Shown piece after piece: positions 1-11,400 of a DNA stretch of 64,000 bases. Position 1 is the stretch's first letter; the number at the start of each line of letters is the position of its first letter. This stretch comes from Numida meleagris. Its lineage: Eukaryota > Chordata > Aves > Galliformes > Numididae. A model generated the notes under the pieces. The model did no database searches. It saw only the letters and a program-made list of their open reading frames with translations, and had not been told where the DNA came from. Where the stretch lies: positions 64,458,252 to 64,522,251 of the forward strand of contig NC_034413.1 in NCBI RefSeq assembly GCF_002078875.1, read 5' to 3'. The translations under genes and the position numbers were made by a program.

Positions 1-93
1 TGGTGGTCCTGTCTGCAGCAGGGGGGTTGGAGCTTGATGATCCTTGAGGTCCCTTCCAACCCAAGCCACTCTATGATTCTATGATATGATATT
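1..93 (+). mobile_element. CR1 LINE 3' end (truncated by window edge)
   Basis: The motif GGTCCCTTCCAACCCAAGCC is followed by CTATGATTCTATGAT repeats, the avian CR1 3' tail. The element continues left of the window. The rest of 94-524 shows no recognised feature. Confidence 0.92.
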
Positions 94-524
94 TCAGCAA
101 AGAACAGAAAATAGCTGGCTTCCATAGCCTGCTTTCATTCAAATTTTTAGGAAACTACTTCAGATGTGTCGTTCATTCATTTACTGCACGTTGTGCTACA
201 TGTAGTAGCTAACTTTATATGAAAGAGTGGCCTTCAAAGACACATTCTGTGTTTTCTCGCTAGCCTTGAATTTCAACTCCTTTTAATAGCAGAATGCTAG
301 CTCTAGCCTGTCTCTACTTGTCAATTTTGGAAGTCTTTGACATACAAGCATCAGAATGTAACATCCTGTTCTAAAAATATTTAGATCTTTACTCTTCTGC
401 AGGTCATGCTGTTCTTTCCAGTCTGCCTGGTTTCAGTAATCAATCAACACATTAAGGAGGAAACAAGAAGCAAGTAAAAATCATGAAGAAAATGAGATGT
501 AATATAAAAATCACAGTAACTCAC

Positions 525-712
525 ACTTGGGCTCTCTCTGCCCTTGCTGTCTTTACTGGAAGCTCCACTCAGCTGCTCAATTAAACTGAAATGTGTTAAT
601 TGTTCAGGTCCATCCTCTCCAAAATGGCCATAGAGACTGTGTTGGTATAAATCCAAGATTGACATTGGTTTCCCCAGAACTGACTTTCTCTGCTTCTGTT
701 TTTCCTGCTCCA
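525..712 (-). CDS. NCKAP5: NCKAP5 coding exon K (62 codons, long C-terminus)
   Basis: This 188-nt exon begins with TG, which completes the Val codon started by exon J, and ends phase 0. It encodes residues 1707-1768, EQEKQKQRKSVLGKPM, then SILDLYQHSLYGHFGEDG and EQLTHFSLIEQL, ending KGRESPS. The acceptor is TAATATCTCTTACAG and the donor is the strong GTGAGT at 524-519. The frame stays open for about 27 codons past the donor to a stop at 444, so a terminal read-through ending CDFYITSHF... cannot be excluded. The donor and the drop in composition favour splicing to an exon left of the window. I saw no convincing next exon in 1-518. Confidence 0.8.
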
Positions 713-2264
713 CTGTAAGAGATATTAAAAATAATGTCATTATGGCATATTTACTTGATGAAATACAGTCAAAATAAATTAATTATAATGCAATTTTACA
801 ATTTTAGATGTTTTTGAATATGTTAAGGTATTTGGAATTCAATGGTAATAGAATTAGAATACTAGCTGCTAACTCTCCAATCAATACATGTAGAAGGGAG
901 TGGTCGTATTTAACATTCAGGGTGAAAGAGATGGTATGAGACAGCTAAAATTCATTTCCTTTTTTTTAAATATAAAAAAGTTGGTTAATTTGGGAGGATT
1001 GCTCTATTTATTTGCTGTAAGTTTTCATTCTCTTCTCTCAATAGCCTTAGACGGTAGATACGCTGAATTCCTTTTTAATGTCTTTCTGTTGGACTACTTC
1101 TGATAATTCTTCCATTGTAACTATACTTTTAGCCAATGAAACAACAGTATAAAGTATAGTCTAGCAAGGTTAAGAAACAGGCCCTACTCATTTGTTACAT
1201 ATCCTACTGTAATACAAGAATATTAGGAGTAAAACCCCAGCTTCCAAAGCCCAAAGATCAAAACTCATACTTAAGATCAAAACCAAAGAAATTTTCTGTA
1301 GCTTCATGAAAAAACACAGGGGAGAGAGGCTTAAATGATCATTAGGCTCTTTCCTCACACTTTTTGTTACACAAACTTCAATTCTATCTTGTAACCTATA
1401 GCATTAGAAGAGCCTCTGCCTCCAGTGCCTCCTGTAGAATCAGATCAGAACAAAACCTCCATGAAATTCGAATCAAAACATTCTCATGGTTGAAATGAAA
1501 GACCCTGAAACATTTGGCTTATTCCAACCTATTCTACTGACTTTCTCTGTAACACAGGGCAATGCACTGGGAGTCTCCTCCAAAGCCCACCAAATCAATG
1601 AAACTCTCATCATTGGCTTTTAATAGCCTTTGCACTGGGCACTCAGTCTACCAGTCTTTCCATTCCCTGCACATAAATGGAAAATGAGAATCACTCCAAT
1701 ATTAGAATAAAGAGAAAACTCATTAATGTTCTGAGGACCCATCTAGTAAATATAATTATCTATGCATACAAAAATATTCTCTGTGACTTGGTTTGCTACA
1801 GCCCCCACCTCAGCATCATGTGGATGTTTTGAGGATATATCACTTGTATGCATAAAGAAGCTAAGATCTTTGAACACAGAATGGAATAAAGTATTGTTAA
1901 TAATCTGAATGTGGGAACTGCATTTACAGAGCAGAAATCCTTTTCAAAAAGAATGACCATGGCAGGAATACATTTTCAATAATGGCTTATAATTTTCTTT
2001 TCTATTTCCCTCAGTCACAATTATGAATTTTAGTTCTTTTACTAGCCTAAAGGTTAGGCATATATACAAAATTAATGGTTTGCTATGCAAAGTGGCAATT
2101 TTAAGTCCTGCTTATGTATCACTAAACTTGGAAGCTGCTGTCATTTAACGCAACTGCTTACACATGCTGAAATCCTTATTTTTGCAAATTGTGATCAATA
2201 CTGGAAGAAATCTTTACCTGCTCCTTTGAAAAAAAAGCCCAAGAAAACAACAACAGAGAATGTA
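713..2264. other. Intron/intergenic stretch, nothing recognised
   Basis: This is AT-rich sequence between exon K and the alternative 3' UTR. No repeat, exon or RNA gene was recognised. Short ORFs here have no family signal. Confidence 0.6.
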
Positions 2265-2481
2265 ATCTGTAGCAAGCAATCCTGTTTATTGGTTGAGTTA
2301 AATTACTTGCAACATTTCGTACAGATTAAAAATACAAAGTTCCAGGAGTAGTGTAAGTAAACAGCCTGAGCTTCCTGCTCTGCTCTACCCCTGGTGTAAG
2401 CACACAAAATGGATCCTCTCTGAAAATGCCAAATGTTTAAGCTCGACTCCCAGCAGACACTACAGAGCACAGCGTGCCTGC
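2265..2481 (-). other. NCKAP5: Predicted 3' UTR of the alternative NCKAP5 terminal exon
   Basis: From the TAG at 2482 the minus strand runs about 215 nt to AATAAA at 2290-2285. This is followed within about 20 nt by a likely cleavage zone and a T/GT-rich element (TCTGTTGTTGTTTTC, about 2260-2246). The layout is that of a short vertebrate 3' UTR. The exact cleavage point is not visible. Confidence 0.55.
2285..2290 (-). terminator. Poly(A) signal AATAAA for the alternative NCKAP5 3' end
   Basis: A canonical AATAAA hexamer on the minus strand lies in the context CAACCAATAAACAGG. It sits downstream of the predicted stop at 2482 and upstream of a U/GU-rich stretch. Confidence 0.55.
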
Positions 2482-2606
2482 CTACAGTATCTCACTGTCC
2501 ATGGCACTTTTAATGCAATCATCACTGCGGTACCTACTGTACGTGCTAATCTCTGGCAGGTTAAGCTCACTGCTGTACTGGGGGTCAGCACAAATCCTCC
2601 ATATCA
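2482..2606 (-). CDS. NCKAP5: NCKAP5 alternative terminal coding exon (40 codons plus stop)
   Basis: Joined to exon J through G+TG (Val), this stretch encodes IWRICADPQYSSELNLPEIS, then TYSRYRSDDCIKSAM and DSEIL, ending at TAG 2482-2484. The composition is protein-like, and a poly(A) signal follows about 190 nt downstream. The acceptor GCAGTGCTTCAG at 2607-2608 has a weak pyrimidine tract. A stronger acceptor, TTTGTGCTGACCCCCAG, would start the exon at 2577 in phase 0, which fits exon I directly if exon J is skipped. Both give the same last 32 residues. All other nearby AGs reach a stop at once. I do not recall the human C-terminus well enough to say which end is canonical, so this is an inference from phase, composition and the poly(A) signal. 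Confidence 0.62.
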
Positions 2607-3368
2607 CTGAAGCACTGCTTAAGCTCTTAGGGCCTCAGTGGTGCTGAGACCTTGCACTGGCCTTTGCACTCGACAGAATTTATCACCAGCAGGGAAGCCA
2701 CCGGCTGTGTGGGCAAGGAGATCAGTCACACTCTGCTCCCCTCCCAGGGGACACACAGCTGCACGGGAAGCTGGTGGGCACGGCAAGGCAGTTCTTGAAC
2801 ACACAGAAAACTATTATCTCAAGACCTTTGCTTAAGGTGCTTTCATCTACTGGAATTCAGTGAATCCTGAATAGCTACCAGATCCTACAGAAAGGTTTGA
2901 TACTTGAAAATGGCAACGTATAAATGGAGTTGTGCATGTGCACGGTTGTGGTGGCATTGCAACCAACATCACTTTGATACAGAGGTTGGAACACTATGGC
3001 CTTGATCACTGCGTTATTATAACCAGCTAATGAAATTTAAAAAGTAAAAAGGGGAAAGTATCTTTATAATCACCTTTTAAATTCTGTAATAATGTAACAG
3101 AAGACATTTTACTTACAGTGTAGTGATTTATGCAGAAAAACCTACATGTTTAGCTCCTGGTAGCAAAAATAGCAGAGGAGAGGGGAAAAAAAAGATACAC
3201 AGATAGAATAAAAAGCAAAAAGCAATAAAAAGTGAATGGAAAATTAGACTGAAGTAAGATCTGGGGTTAGAAAGCAAAAACTAGACAGTCCAATGAAGGA
3301 CATTATCTGTTACTGAGTCAGAGTGGAGATGGGAGATATACATTCCTTATGCACAAGTTTTCAATTAC
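2607..3368. other. NCKAP5 intron upstream of the alternative terminal exon
   Basis: The part at about 2607-2830 is more GC-rich than its surroundings and carries overlapping short ORFs on both strands with no recognisable product. The rest is plain AT-rich intron. Confidence 0.5.
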
Positions 3369-3498
3369 CTTGTTTGCTGCTCTTTGTTAACTCTACTAAC
3401 GTCTCCTCTGCAGTTCGAAAATAATTTGTTCCATACTCTGGCTCCAGTTCAGTGTCACTGCTGCTGGCAGAGTAAGTGCACACTCTTAGAGCTCTGTC
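3369..3498 (-). CDS. NCKAP5: NCKAP5 coding exon J (43 codons)
   Basis: This 130-nt exon starts phase 0 and ends with a single G. It encodes residues 1663-1705, starting DRALRVCTYSASSSDTELEP and ending VELTKSSKQ. The acceptor has a good pyrimidine tract (ATACCCTTATTTGTACAG) and the donor is GTAATT. A CTYSAS-type block followed by an acidic Ser-Asp stretch occurs in the C-terminal part of this family. A start at the internal CTGCCAG (3463) was considered, but it breaks the frame with exon I. The terminal G can join either of two downstream exons, 525-712 or 2482-2606, both starting TG, to make a Val codon. Confidence 0.9.
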
Positions 3499-5003
3499 CT
3501 GTACAAATAAGGGTATTGCAATCATTCAGATGATGCAAGTATACAAAAATAATGCAGAAGACGGTACTAGGAATGGGACATTTTATATTCTTCATGCAAT
3601 GGAAATGGATAATTCAACTGTTAAAACGTCTTTTACTGGTTTAACTAGCCACTTATCCTTCAAGTAAGTAATCATCAAATACTACCTACTACTGTAACCT
3701 CAGCTGCCTATCAAGACTCAAGAGAGTTTTCAAATGTATTTTTCAAAGAGTGATATTAATTTCCCCATCTTCTCATCCATGTTGAAGCTCTAACTGACGC
3801 CGAAGGACATTCATTAGATAGGAAGCACATACTTGTGGAGTGGGTACCAGACCTGAGGAATTCTGCATGCAGCCAAATATGCCCTACACTGCTCATAAAA
3901 CAGGGAGAATCCAAGCCAGCTGCAGTGCCAAAGCCACATTCACACACCAGGTGCAGACACACCAAGCCCCTGACTCTAAACAGACCAATTACCAGTAACA
4001 CATGTCATATTAACATGGCCTGGGGACTGGGGGTGGCCTGTCATGCCTGAGTCAGGGTGAATATCACACTCATGTTGTTGCGACTTGGAAGCCAACAGTG
4101 TAGCACTACAGAGGATTCACTGCCAGTTTGCCAATAATATACAAGACAAGGTATTTTTCTTTCTGTTTCTGTCCTAAATATCCATAGCATGGACTATATA
4201 TAAATGCGAGCTATTCCAGTCAGTAAATAAATGGATAAAGCAGATGTGCACAAAAGTTAAGCAACCAAAGGTTTTCAGCCTCTTACAATGTAAGTCTTAT
4301 TAGCCAGCAGTCTGACAGCTCCCTTGCCTTAATACCCACTATCTTGAGTAAGTTTTTCTTGCTATTTGCTAACCTGCTGACCCTGTGCTTCTCACAGGGC
4401 TTGACAGCCTGGCATTCCTGAATGTGAATAACAACCATCAGCTGTAGCTTTTACACAGGTATATACATTTGCCTGCTAGTTCCTTCTGCAGTTTTCATGA
4501 AAACACTGAAGGACAGACTGATCACTGCAGAGATTAACCATAACCACACAGAAACATGTAAGAAGAGAATACTTTCTCTTTCACAGTACTTTCATAGCAC
4601 ATCTGCTCAAACACACACACGACACTAAGTAGCCATACAGACAAGGACAGACAGACCTGGGGGGAAAAAACCCCAAACATATCTGAATTTCCAAAGGAAA
4701 GGAAACAAATAAGATCAAATTTCTCTAAGAGAAAAACAAGGTAAAAAGGTATCAATTTTCTTGTCTATAAAATGCCTGTGCATTATAATTAATCAGGACT
4801 TGTAAACCATGAGGACGAAGTACCTTTCAGTGCTGTATTATTAATATTAATAAACAATGAGATTGCAAATGAAGGGCAAAAAAGTAAATGTAGCTATTAG
4901 ATTGTTAGTTATTCTTTCCACTGTATTAAAAACATCCACCATTTCTGATCCTTTACACCACAATACATATCTAATTTAATAGATGACACTTCTTCACTGA
5001 TAC
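3499..5003. other. NCKAP5 intron I-J, nothing recognised
   Basis: AT-rich intron without recognised repeats. The short CA-rich run near 4610-4623 is not a proper microsatellite. Confidence 0.6.
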
Positions 5004-5140
5004 CTTTGTTTTTGTAGTTTTCTTGGTAGTCCAATCTGAAAGAACTTTTCTATTTTCTGCAGTTTCTTCAGTAAGCTCTAATGAGGTAGAGGTCACAGAA
5101 CTTGGTTCTTGTTCACTTTGCTTTGCAAGGTTAATTATTC
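5004..5140 (-). CDS. NCKAP5: NCKAP5 coding exon I (45 codons)
   Basis: This 137-nt exon starts with two bases that complete the Gly codon from exon H and ends phase 0. It encodes residues 1618-1662, INLAKQSEQEPSSVTSTS then LELTEETAENRKVL, ending TTKTK. The acceptor is GCCTTTCTTAATTCAG and the donor is GTATCA. It is too short and too open at the edges to stand out as an ORF; it was found by scanning for a phase-compatible exon between H and J. The sequence is hydrophilic and poorly conserved, so its identity rests on splice sites and phase. Confidence 0.85.
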
Positions 5141-7248
5141 CTGAATTAAGAAAGGCATTATTTAAACTGTAGGTCTCATCGCCATCTTCACGAGTGTTTC
5201 AATTACAATTCAGTAAAAACTGAGGGCTAATCATGATACTTGTATTACATCAAATTATATTTAGTTTCTTATTGGAATAATTCGAACAAATACAGTGGCA
5301 GAATATTACCCAAAGCCTTTTTTCCAGTTAACAATGGGAGAGGAAGGCAAAGATTGAAATCCTGCTATGAGTTTTGACATATATGCACTTTCAAATAGGA
5401 AACAATTCACAATAACTTCTTCCAGGCACTGTATGATCTGCTTTGCTATTTTATGTTCTCGGAGAGAGAACAGGCTGTTAACATAAATATAATTAGAAGT
5501 ACCTTTCTAGCAGAAACTCTCAATCAGTTAGCCTTTTTATTTGCTATATTTGCACTATGCAAAATCAGAACTTCAAAGAAGATATATGGTGCATAAGAAA
5601 TAAAGTGATAATTGTAATTTGGAAGAGAAAGAAGGGAGAGGAGAAGAATCAATTGAAAACATTCTGGTAAAGAATGAGTTGACCCTACCATCTAATGTAT
5701 ACTACTTTTTTAACATCTCTTCATGACAATTTAATTAAGACACAAACCTTACAAGTTTGGTGCAGTGAATATTAGCATTAAGATCAGAACAATCTTACTG
5801 CAACTGACTTCTTATGAAGCAATTCAGTGGTTGCAGTTTCTATTCAATTTGTTATAATGACAGTGTTTAATCATGGAGTCTACTCTATAGCACAGTGCTG
5901 AATTGAGGTCACACATGTGGCTATTCAAGCATGTAGCATATAATCTATAACTAAGATTTCTCTTCTGAATCTTTCTTAGCTGTACCATTAATTAAAAGTA
6001 CATTTATTTAAAAAACACTAAGTACTAAAATATCTTTTATTTAGCTTTGATTTGAAACGAGCAGAGGAGACTGCAATGAAGCATACAATGTGTGTTTGCA
6101 GTCTATTATAGCATTACAACACCACACTGGGAATATTGCTTAATCAACTAGTTCTAAGGCGTTTAATTAGAATTCTTCTGTTATGCATCTGATGAACATA
6201 TAAAAGAGACTTCTTTCCTCCTAGGCTCAATATGCATCAGCTCGTTAGCAGAACGCATATTTGATGGACTTAAAACTAAGTTTAAACTTCATATTTAACC
6301 TTCCATGTTAATTACATGGAACCTCACTCACAGATACAATATGGATTCACGGAAGTTAAGCCCTCACAAGTTTTATAGGGGCAAATATGTTTGTTGACAC
6401 AGTGCTAACAAGCATAACACTAATGACACTGCATTACTGTTTTTTCTGTGTATTGTATTACAAAATAAATGCTGTATGTAATGACTGGCGTATATATTAG
6501 TAACTCAAAGACCTTCAAAAATACGCAAAAAATGGTCAGTGTGCATTTGTAAGGGATTGCACTGAGTTCAATGGAGCTATGTACTTATGTAAAGTTATGT
6601 GTTGATGGTTTGCAGGACTGTTAGTCTGCTTATTTCTTTGTCAGCTTTCCTTTTATAGTTCGTAGTAAACACATACTTGGTAGACAAGTTAAAGCGAGGT
6701 ACTTTACATTCATATAAATAAATATATTTGTATCGTGTAGTAAAAAAAAAAAAAAAAAAAGAGTTCCTTTGAGGCCCAGGCCATATATTCAGAGGGACAG
6801 AATTTATGCACTGAGGCCAAATGAATATTTTGTCCGAATATAGCTTCAAAAGCGAATCTTTGTGGATATGTCTTTTTTGTGTCACAACATAGCTATGCTT
6901 TGTACTTTGCTATAAAGTCTGATCCTGAATACTGCTGAACATCTGTATTCTTATTCAGCTCAAATTCCAAGGCTGGCAAGTATTTTTTTTTCTAGTAGTG
7001 TTTCTTGAGAAAAGGATTTAAGTACTTAACACATTTTTCTTCCTTGGTTACAGATAAGCATTGTGTGTAACAAAATTTCCATATGGCTCGGGTCACAAAC
7101 TTGTTAACCTTACGCATTCATAAAGGCAATATTTTCTGCTCTGCATTTAACATTTCTGTTATCAATCGTCATTATTATAGGACTTCTGCTAATCTAAACA
7201 GACATCAGGACAGAAATAATGTGATTTTCAGTGTAATTGACATTTTAC
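5141..7248. other. NCKAP5 intron H-I
   Basis: AT-rich intron. The only distinct structure is the poly(A)-signal-plus-A19 stretch near 6717-6760, listed separately. Confidence 0.6.
6717..6760 (+). repeat. AATAAA followed by a 19-A run (possible retrocopy 3' end)
   Basis: AATAAA at 6717-6722 is followed 19 nt later by 19 consecutive A (6742-6760), the geometry of a reverse-transcribed mRNA tail. A GAGTTC immediately after the tail also occurs near 6573, a very weak candidate target duplication. No coding similarity was seen upstream, so a chance A-run in AT-rich sequence remains likely. Confidence 0.3.
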
Positions 7249-7563
7249 CTGAGGAATCTGGTTTTGGAAGGCGACTTTGAAAAGGTCGTATACCTTTGGC
7301 AGTCATGGCTGGATCAGATGTTGAGTGACTAATTATGCTTTCCACAGACTCCTGACTCTCAGCTGTTGAAGGCACTTCTCGCTCAAGAGTTTTGGCTTTT
7401 ACTGAAGGAGCTGAAAGAACAACTTGCTCTGACGGTGCAAGGGCTTCTGTTTCCAAGGTCGATTCCTGCTTAGACATGTGTCGCCCCGCAGATCGGTTCC
7501 CTGAGTCGGGGAGTGGGAAGGTTCCAATGCCGCTGTCCAGCGTCCTCATCTGGCAGCAAGACT
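7249..7563 (-). CDS. NCKAP5: NCKAP5 coding exon H (conserved C-terminal region, 104 codons)
   Basis: This 315-nt exon takes two bases at the start (completing Glu) and leaves one base at the end (Gly codon). It encodes residues 1513-1616, starting SCCQMRTLDSGIGTF and ending RLPKPDSS. The acceptor is CACTTTTCCTGTGCCATAG and the donor is GTAAAA. The TLDSGIGTFPLPDSGNRS block is among the most conserved in the family. Further on come TLEREVPST, HSTSDPAMTAKG and QSRLPKP. Two DSG motifs sit eleven residues apart. The upstream acceptor is preferred over the internal CTGCCAG because it keeps the frame from exon G and the conserved Cys-Gln before Met. Confidence 0.94.
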
Positions 7564-8214
7564 CTATGGCACAGGAAAAGTGTGTGATGGGGTGGTGTGA
7601 AAGGAGTGGCTGGTTCTTAAATACAGTGAAAGGGTCTACAGGAAAAAAGAGCACCCTCAAGGCAAGGTTTCAAGGAAAGAAATTTTCATTTTGTGAGTAT
7701 GCTGCTATCTGTTATTTGCATGCTTTTGACACAATGTATATATTTAATTGAACACAATGAAATACCATTTTCAGGCGCAACAAAACTAACACGCAGCACT
7801 AGGTGGAAATTGGCCTGCTGCAGACTTAGGATGTGATAATGAATAGGAGGGGGATGATGTCGAAAGTGAGTGCAGCTATTTTTAAATGACTTAGTTTGAA
7901 GACCCACAGAGAGGTGCTCATCCAAATCTGTGTTCTTACAGAAAATGAAGACTTGTGAATTTCCCAGAGATGTTGGCCTCTCAAAGCTTTCTCAAGAACT
8001 TGGATAGAAACATCTATGTCTTTGCTTGGCTTGTCACACTCTGGTTCAGCACATCCTACTTTGGAAGCAGTATGGTTGTGCATAGCCTTCCAGCAAATGT
8101 TACTAGGGTGTTACATGACCTGCCCTAGCATTCTCTGTTCTTTCCCACAGATGTCCCTTTTGTTTGTGTAATGAGCAAACAATATTGAAGAAACGACAGT
8201 TCTTCTGAGAGGTA

Positions 8215-8472
8215 TAAAGTTCAGAGAGGGAACAGCCCTAACAGTTGGAAAATGGGCATACATTAGGCTAAACACCTGGAAACATCCCTTGACAGTGAGA
8301 TCTGCAGTCTGTGGCAGACAGTCCCAAAGGAAGTAGAAGTGTTTCCTCTGCTTGAATAATTTAAGGCTACACTGAATAAAAGACATACTGCAGTGAACAA
8401 TTGTACTCTAGCAGGAGATGCGGAATATGACCCAATACATCTTTTCTATCTCTACCTTCTATGTTCCTGAGT
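8215..8472 (+). mobile_element. Old CR1 LINE 3' fragment
   Basis: The order CATACATTAGGCTAAA, CATCCCTTGACAGTGAGATC, GAATAATTTAAGGCTACACT, TGACCCAATACATCTTTTC, TCTACCTTCTATG follows the CR1 3' region. The tail is decayed, so this is an old subfamily copy. The 5' limit is approximate. Confidence 0.75.
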
Positions 8473-11400
8473 ATTGATTTTTTTTATGATATCCTCATTT
8501 GTTATTTAAGTCTGTTGTAGTTAGCAGTCCTATGTCAAGTCACATTCATTATGTTTTCCTCTGCAGTGTTCTACTACTGAGAAATTTGGAGATATTTTTC
8601 AGCTCATGGACAGGCAGTGCTCCAGCAAACAACTATCAGTTATCAAGCAAAGAAAAATATAGAATAAGAAAGGACTTGCAGTAGTTTCTTCTTGACCAGA
8701 AGGAAAACATCCATACAGCATTGGTTATGCTGGAATGGCAGAGCTCTTCAGAAGAGACCTGGAGTAAACTGGAAGCACCACGGAAAAGAACATCCTAAAG
8801 CCCATAATCTGATAACCCAAGCCATTCCCTGCCACTTGGGACCATGAGGTTACAAATAAAACGTATTGGTGGATACCAGAAACAATTACTGCAAACACAT
8901 TATTCTCTACTTCAGTTGACTGGCACAAACTGAGTTGCTATTTAAAGGTAGTAAAGCTAAAGAAGTGTGTATGTTACTAACTGCAATGGCCAATCTATCT
9001 TAATATTAAAAGCAAACAGCACCAAACAAGGCACTGTATTTTAGATTCCAAAAAAAAAAAAAAAAAGCGTTAAAAAAAACATCACAGGCTGTTCTGCTTA
9101 AACCAGGCTTTCTCTATAATGCTAGTAGCAAAGGGACTTATTTTCTAACAAAGAAGCATCTCACCTCAGGAAAGGTGTGAAATTCTCCTATGTGCTCACC
9201 ACTACAGCTGGTTTGATAGCTTCCTCACATAAGTTTTCAACTTTTGGCTACAAAACCACACGACTGACATAAATTTCAGCTGAAACATTCAGCAACCAGA
9301 ATTTTCCACAGAAAGCAGACATTTTCAAGAAAAAAATATCAGTCAAAAATAGCTCTGTATCAAGAACAGTTTCACTGGGAAATTTCCAGCAAGCTGTTTT
9401 CAGAAGTACCCTTAAGCCCTGAAAGAAGCTTTGAGAGATATATAACATTGAGTGGGCTTTTTGTAAGGAGTATCTACAACACTCAAAATGAAAAGATGCT
9501 AATCCCATCAGTAAAGGAAGACAGAAGTTCTAACAATTGTCTTTCTTTAGATAGATCAAGATTTTCTATTAAGCTGACAAGAGTAACTGGCAAATATGTA
9601 ATTTTTTTTTTTCTGACAAAGAGATTATCATTTTTCTAGTGTTTTGAAACATGCCAAATTATTAATTAATACCTTTTCTTTTTTCAGAATAATCTCAAAT
9701 GTAAATAGGTCTGTGCAAAACTGCTTGATCAGTTAATAAACATCTTTAAGCTACATGTGGCATTGGCAGGAAGAACTTAAACTACAGATGGCAAAACAGA
9801 TCTCTTTATTTGCACATCCTTCTCTTCATCTGCAATGCTAAAGCATTCACAAAAAAAAAAAAAAAAGAATGTATTTCTGCCAAAGCAATGTCAATTTCAA
9901 GCAAATTATTCCTTTTGGGTTTACACAATCATTTGAACCAATTAGTCAAAGATGAATGCATTACTGTTTTCTATCTGGATATGAAGCATAACCAGTATGT
10001 AAAACTAAAAAAACCCTGTAAGGCTACCCTGGATAAAACTACCTAAAGCAAAAGTTTTCACAGCCCTGATATTCCGATAGGCACTGCACTGGTGACATGG
10101 AATAATACACACTATGGGACAGTTAATGGGAGGAAGATTGTGCAGTATGTTTTCCAATGATGAGTCTGCAAGTGAATCTGAGCGAAAATTATTGTCTGCT
10201 AATCTGGGATTAGAGTTTACGCCTGTTTATAATAAAAAATAATAAGAAGAAAACACAAAAAGACAGGCTTTACCAACTTGTTTGGTATTTCTTCTACTGC
10301 GTCTTCCTATTCAAACTTTTTTTTTCCTGCAGAAATCACTAATACATCATTTCTCCAATTGTTTGACAGTTGTCTTCACAGTTGACCATAATCTCTGAAA
10401 TGTATTTCCTAACTTGAAATACATAATTGTTGCCTCATTTCAATTCAAGATCCACCTTAAAATAAGTAAAAAATTAGCTGGCCAACAATCCTGCCAACAA
10501 CCTTGTTCTCCATTTTGACAGTAACCTATGTTTTTTTTTTTTTTTTTTCCAATAAACACTTCCAATCTCCCTCCAGCATTTAGATCTCTTCCTTGCATAC
10601 TTGGAAAGACTGGTGGCAAGCAACAGGGTTGTTACAGAGAATAAATGGACTGGAAAAAACCTGGATAATGCTTGAAATTTTGTATTCCACATCTGTCAGA
10701 GTCTATTAAATACATAGGCCTACATGCATTTTCCACCTGGGGATGTCTTACAATTGATAACTGCTGGAATAATCTCTCTGTATTATACTGATATACTTCC
10801 TAAAAATCTATTCACTTTTCACAGGAGACAAGATATTAGAAATAGATATGATTTTAGTCCTTTAGAAAGGACTTTGGAATCTTTAGAATACAAAGAATGA
10901 GACTTCCAGTTCATGTGAAGAGCAACTTTAAGCTCTGTGTAAAAGGTAATTAACTGCAGTCTAGTTGCAACCTGGCTACTGATGAGGTCAGCCTAGAAAC
11001 ATTTTGGGAAGCCATCCTGCTTCTTTTATGGCTGCACATCTCTTTGATTTTACATATGTACTTGCCAATCTGTCTCATAAATTTGCAGCTGTCTTTAAGA
11101 AATCCTGATAGATGAGCACTAGTTGAGAAGAAAGAAAAGTCCTCATATCTGATGCAAGGAGTGAATCCCAGATAAGCAATGGGTCTGCAGAAATGCAGAA
11201 ATGTGGCTTTTTCAGGAACTTTCTTCCTTAATACCTTGAAATGCAAAGGTTGGAAACCAATAATTGCACACTGTCTAAGGAAAATCTTATTGGGGACTGC
11301 TCATTCAAGGCATGGATGGATGCCTTCCTTCATTTCCTGCTAATAGGAGACCTATCCCCGCACTCAGAAATAGTACAAATAAAATAGAAAAATCTAAAAA

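Noticed and set aside
3464..3470. Acceptor CTGCCAG at 3464 for exon J
   Set aside because: It breaks the frame with exon I; the acceptor before 3498 has a better pyrimidine tract and correct phase.
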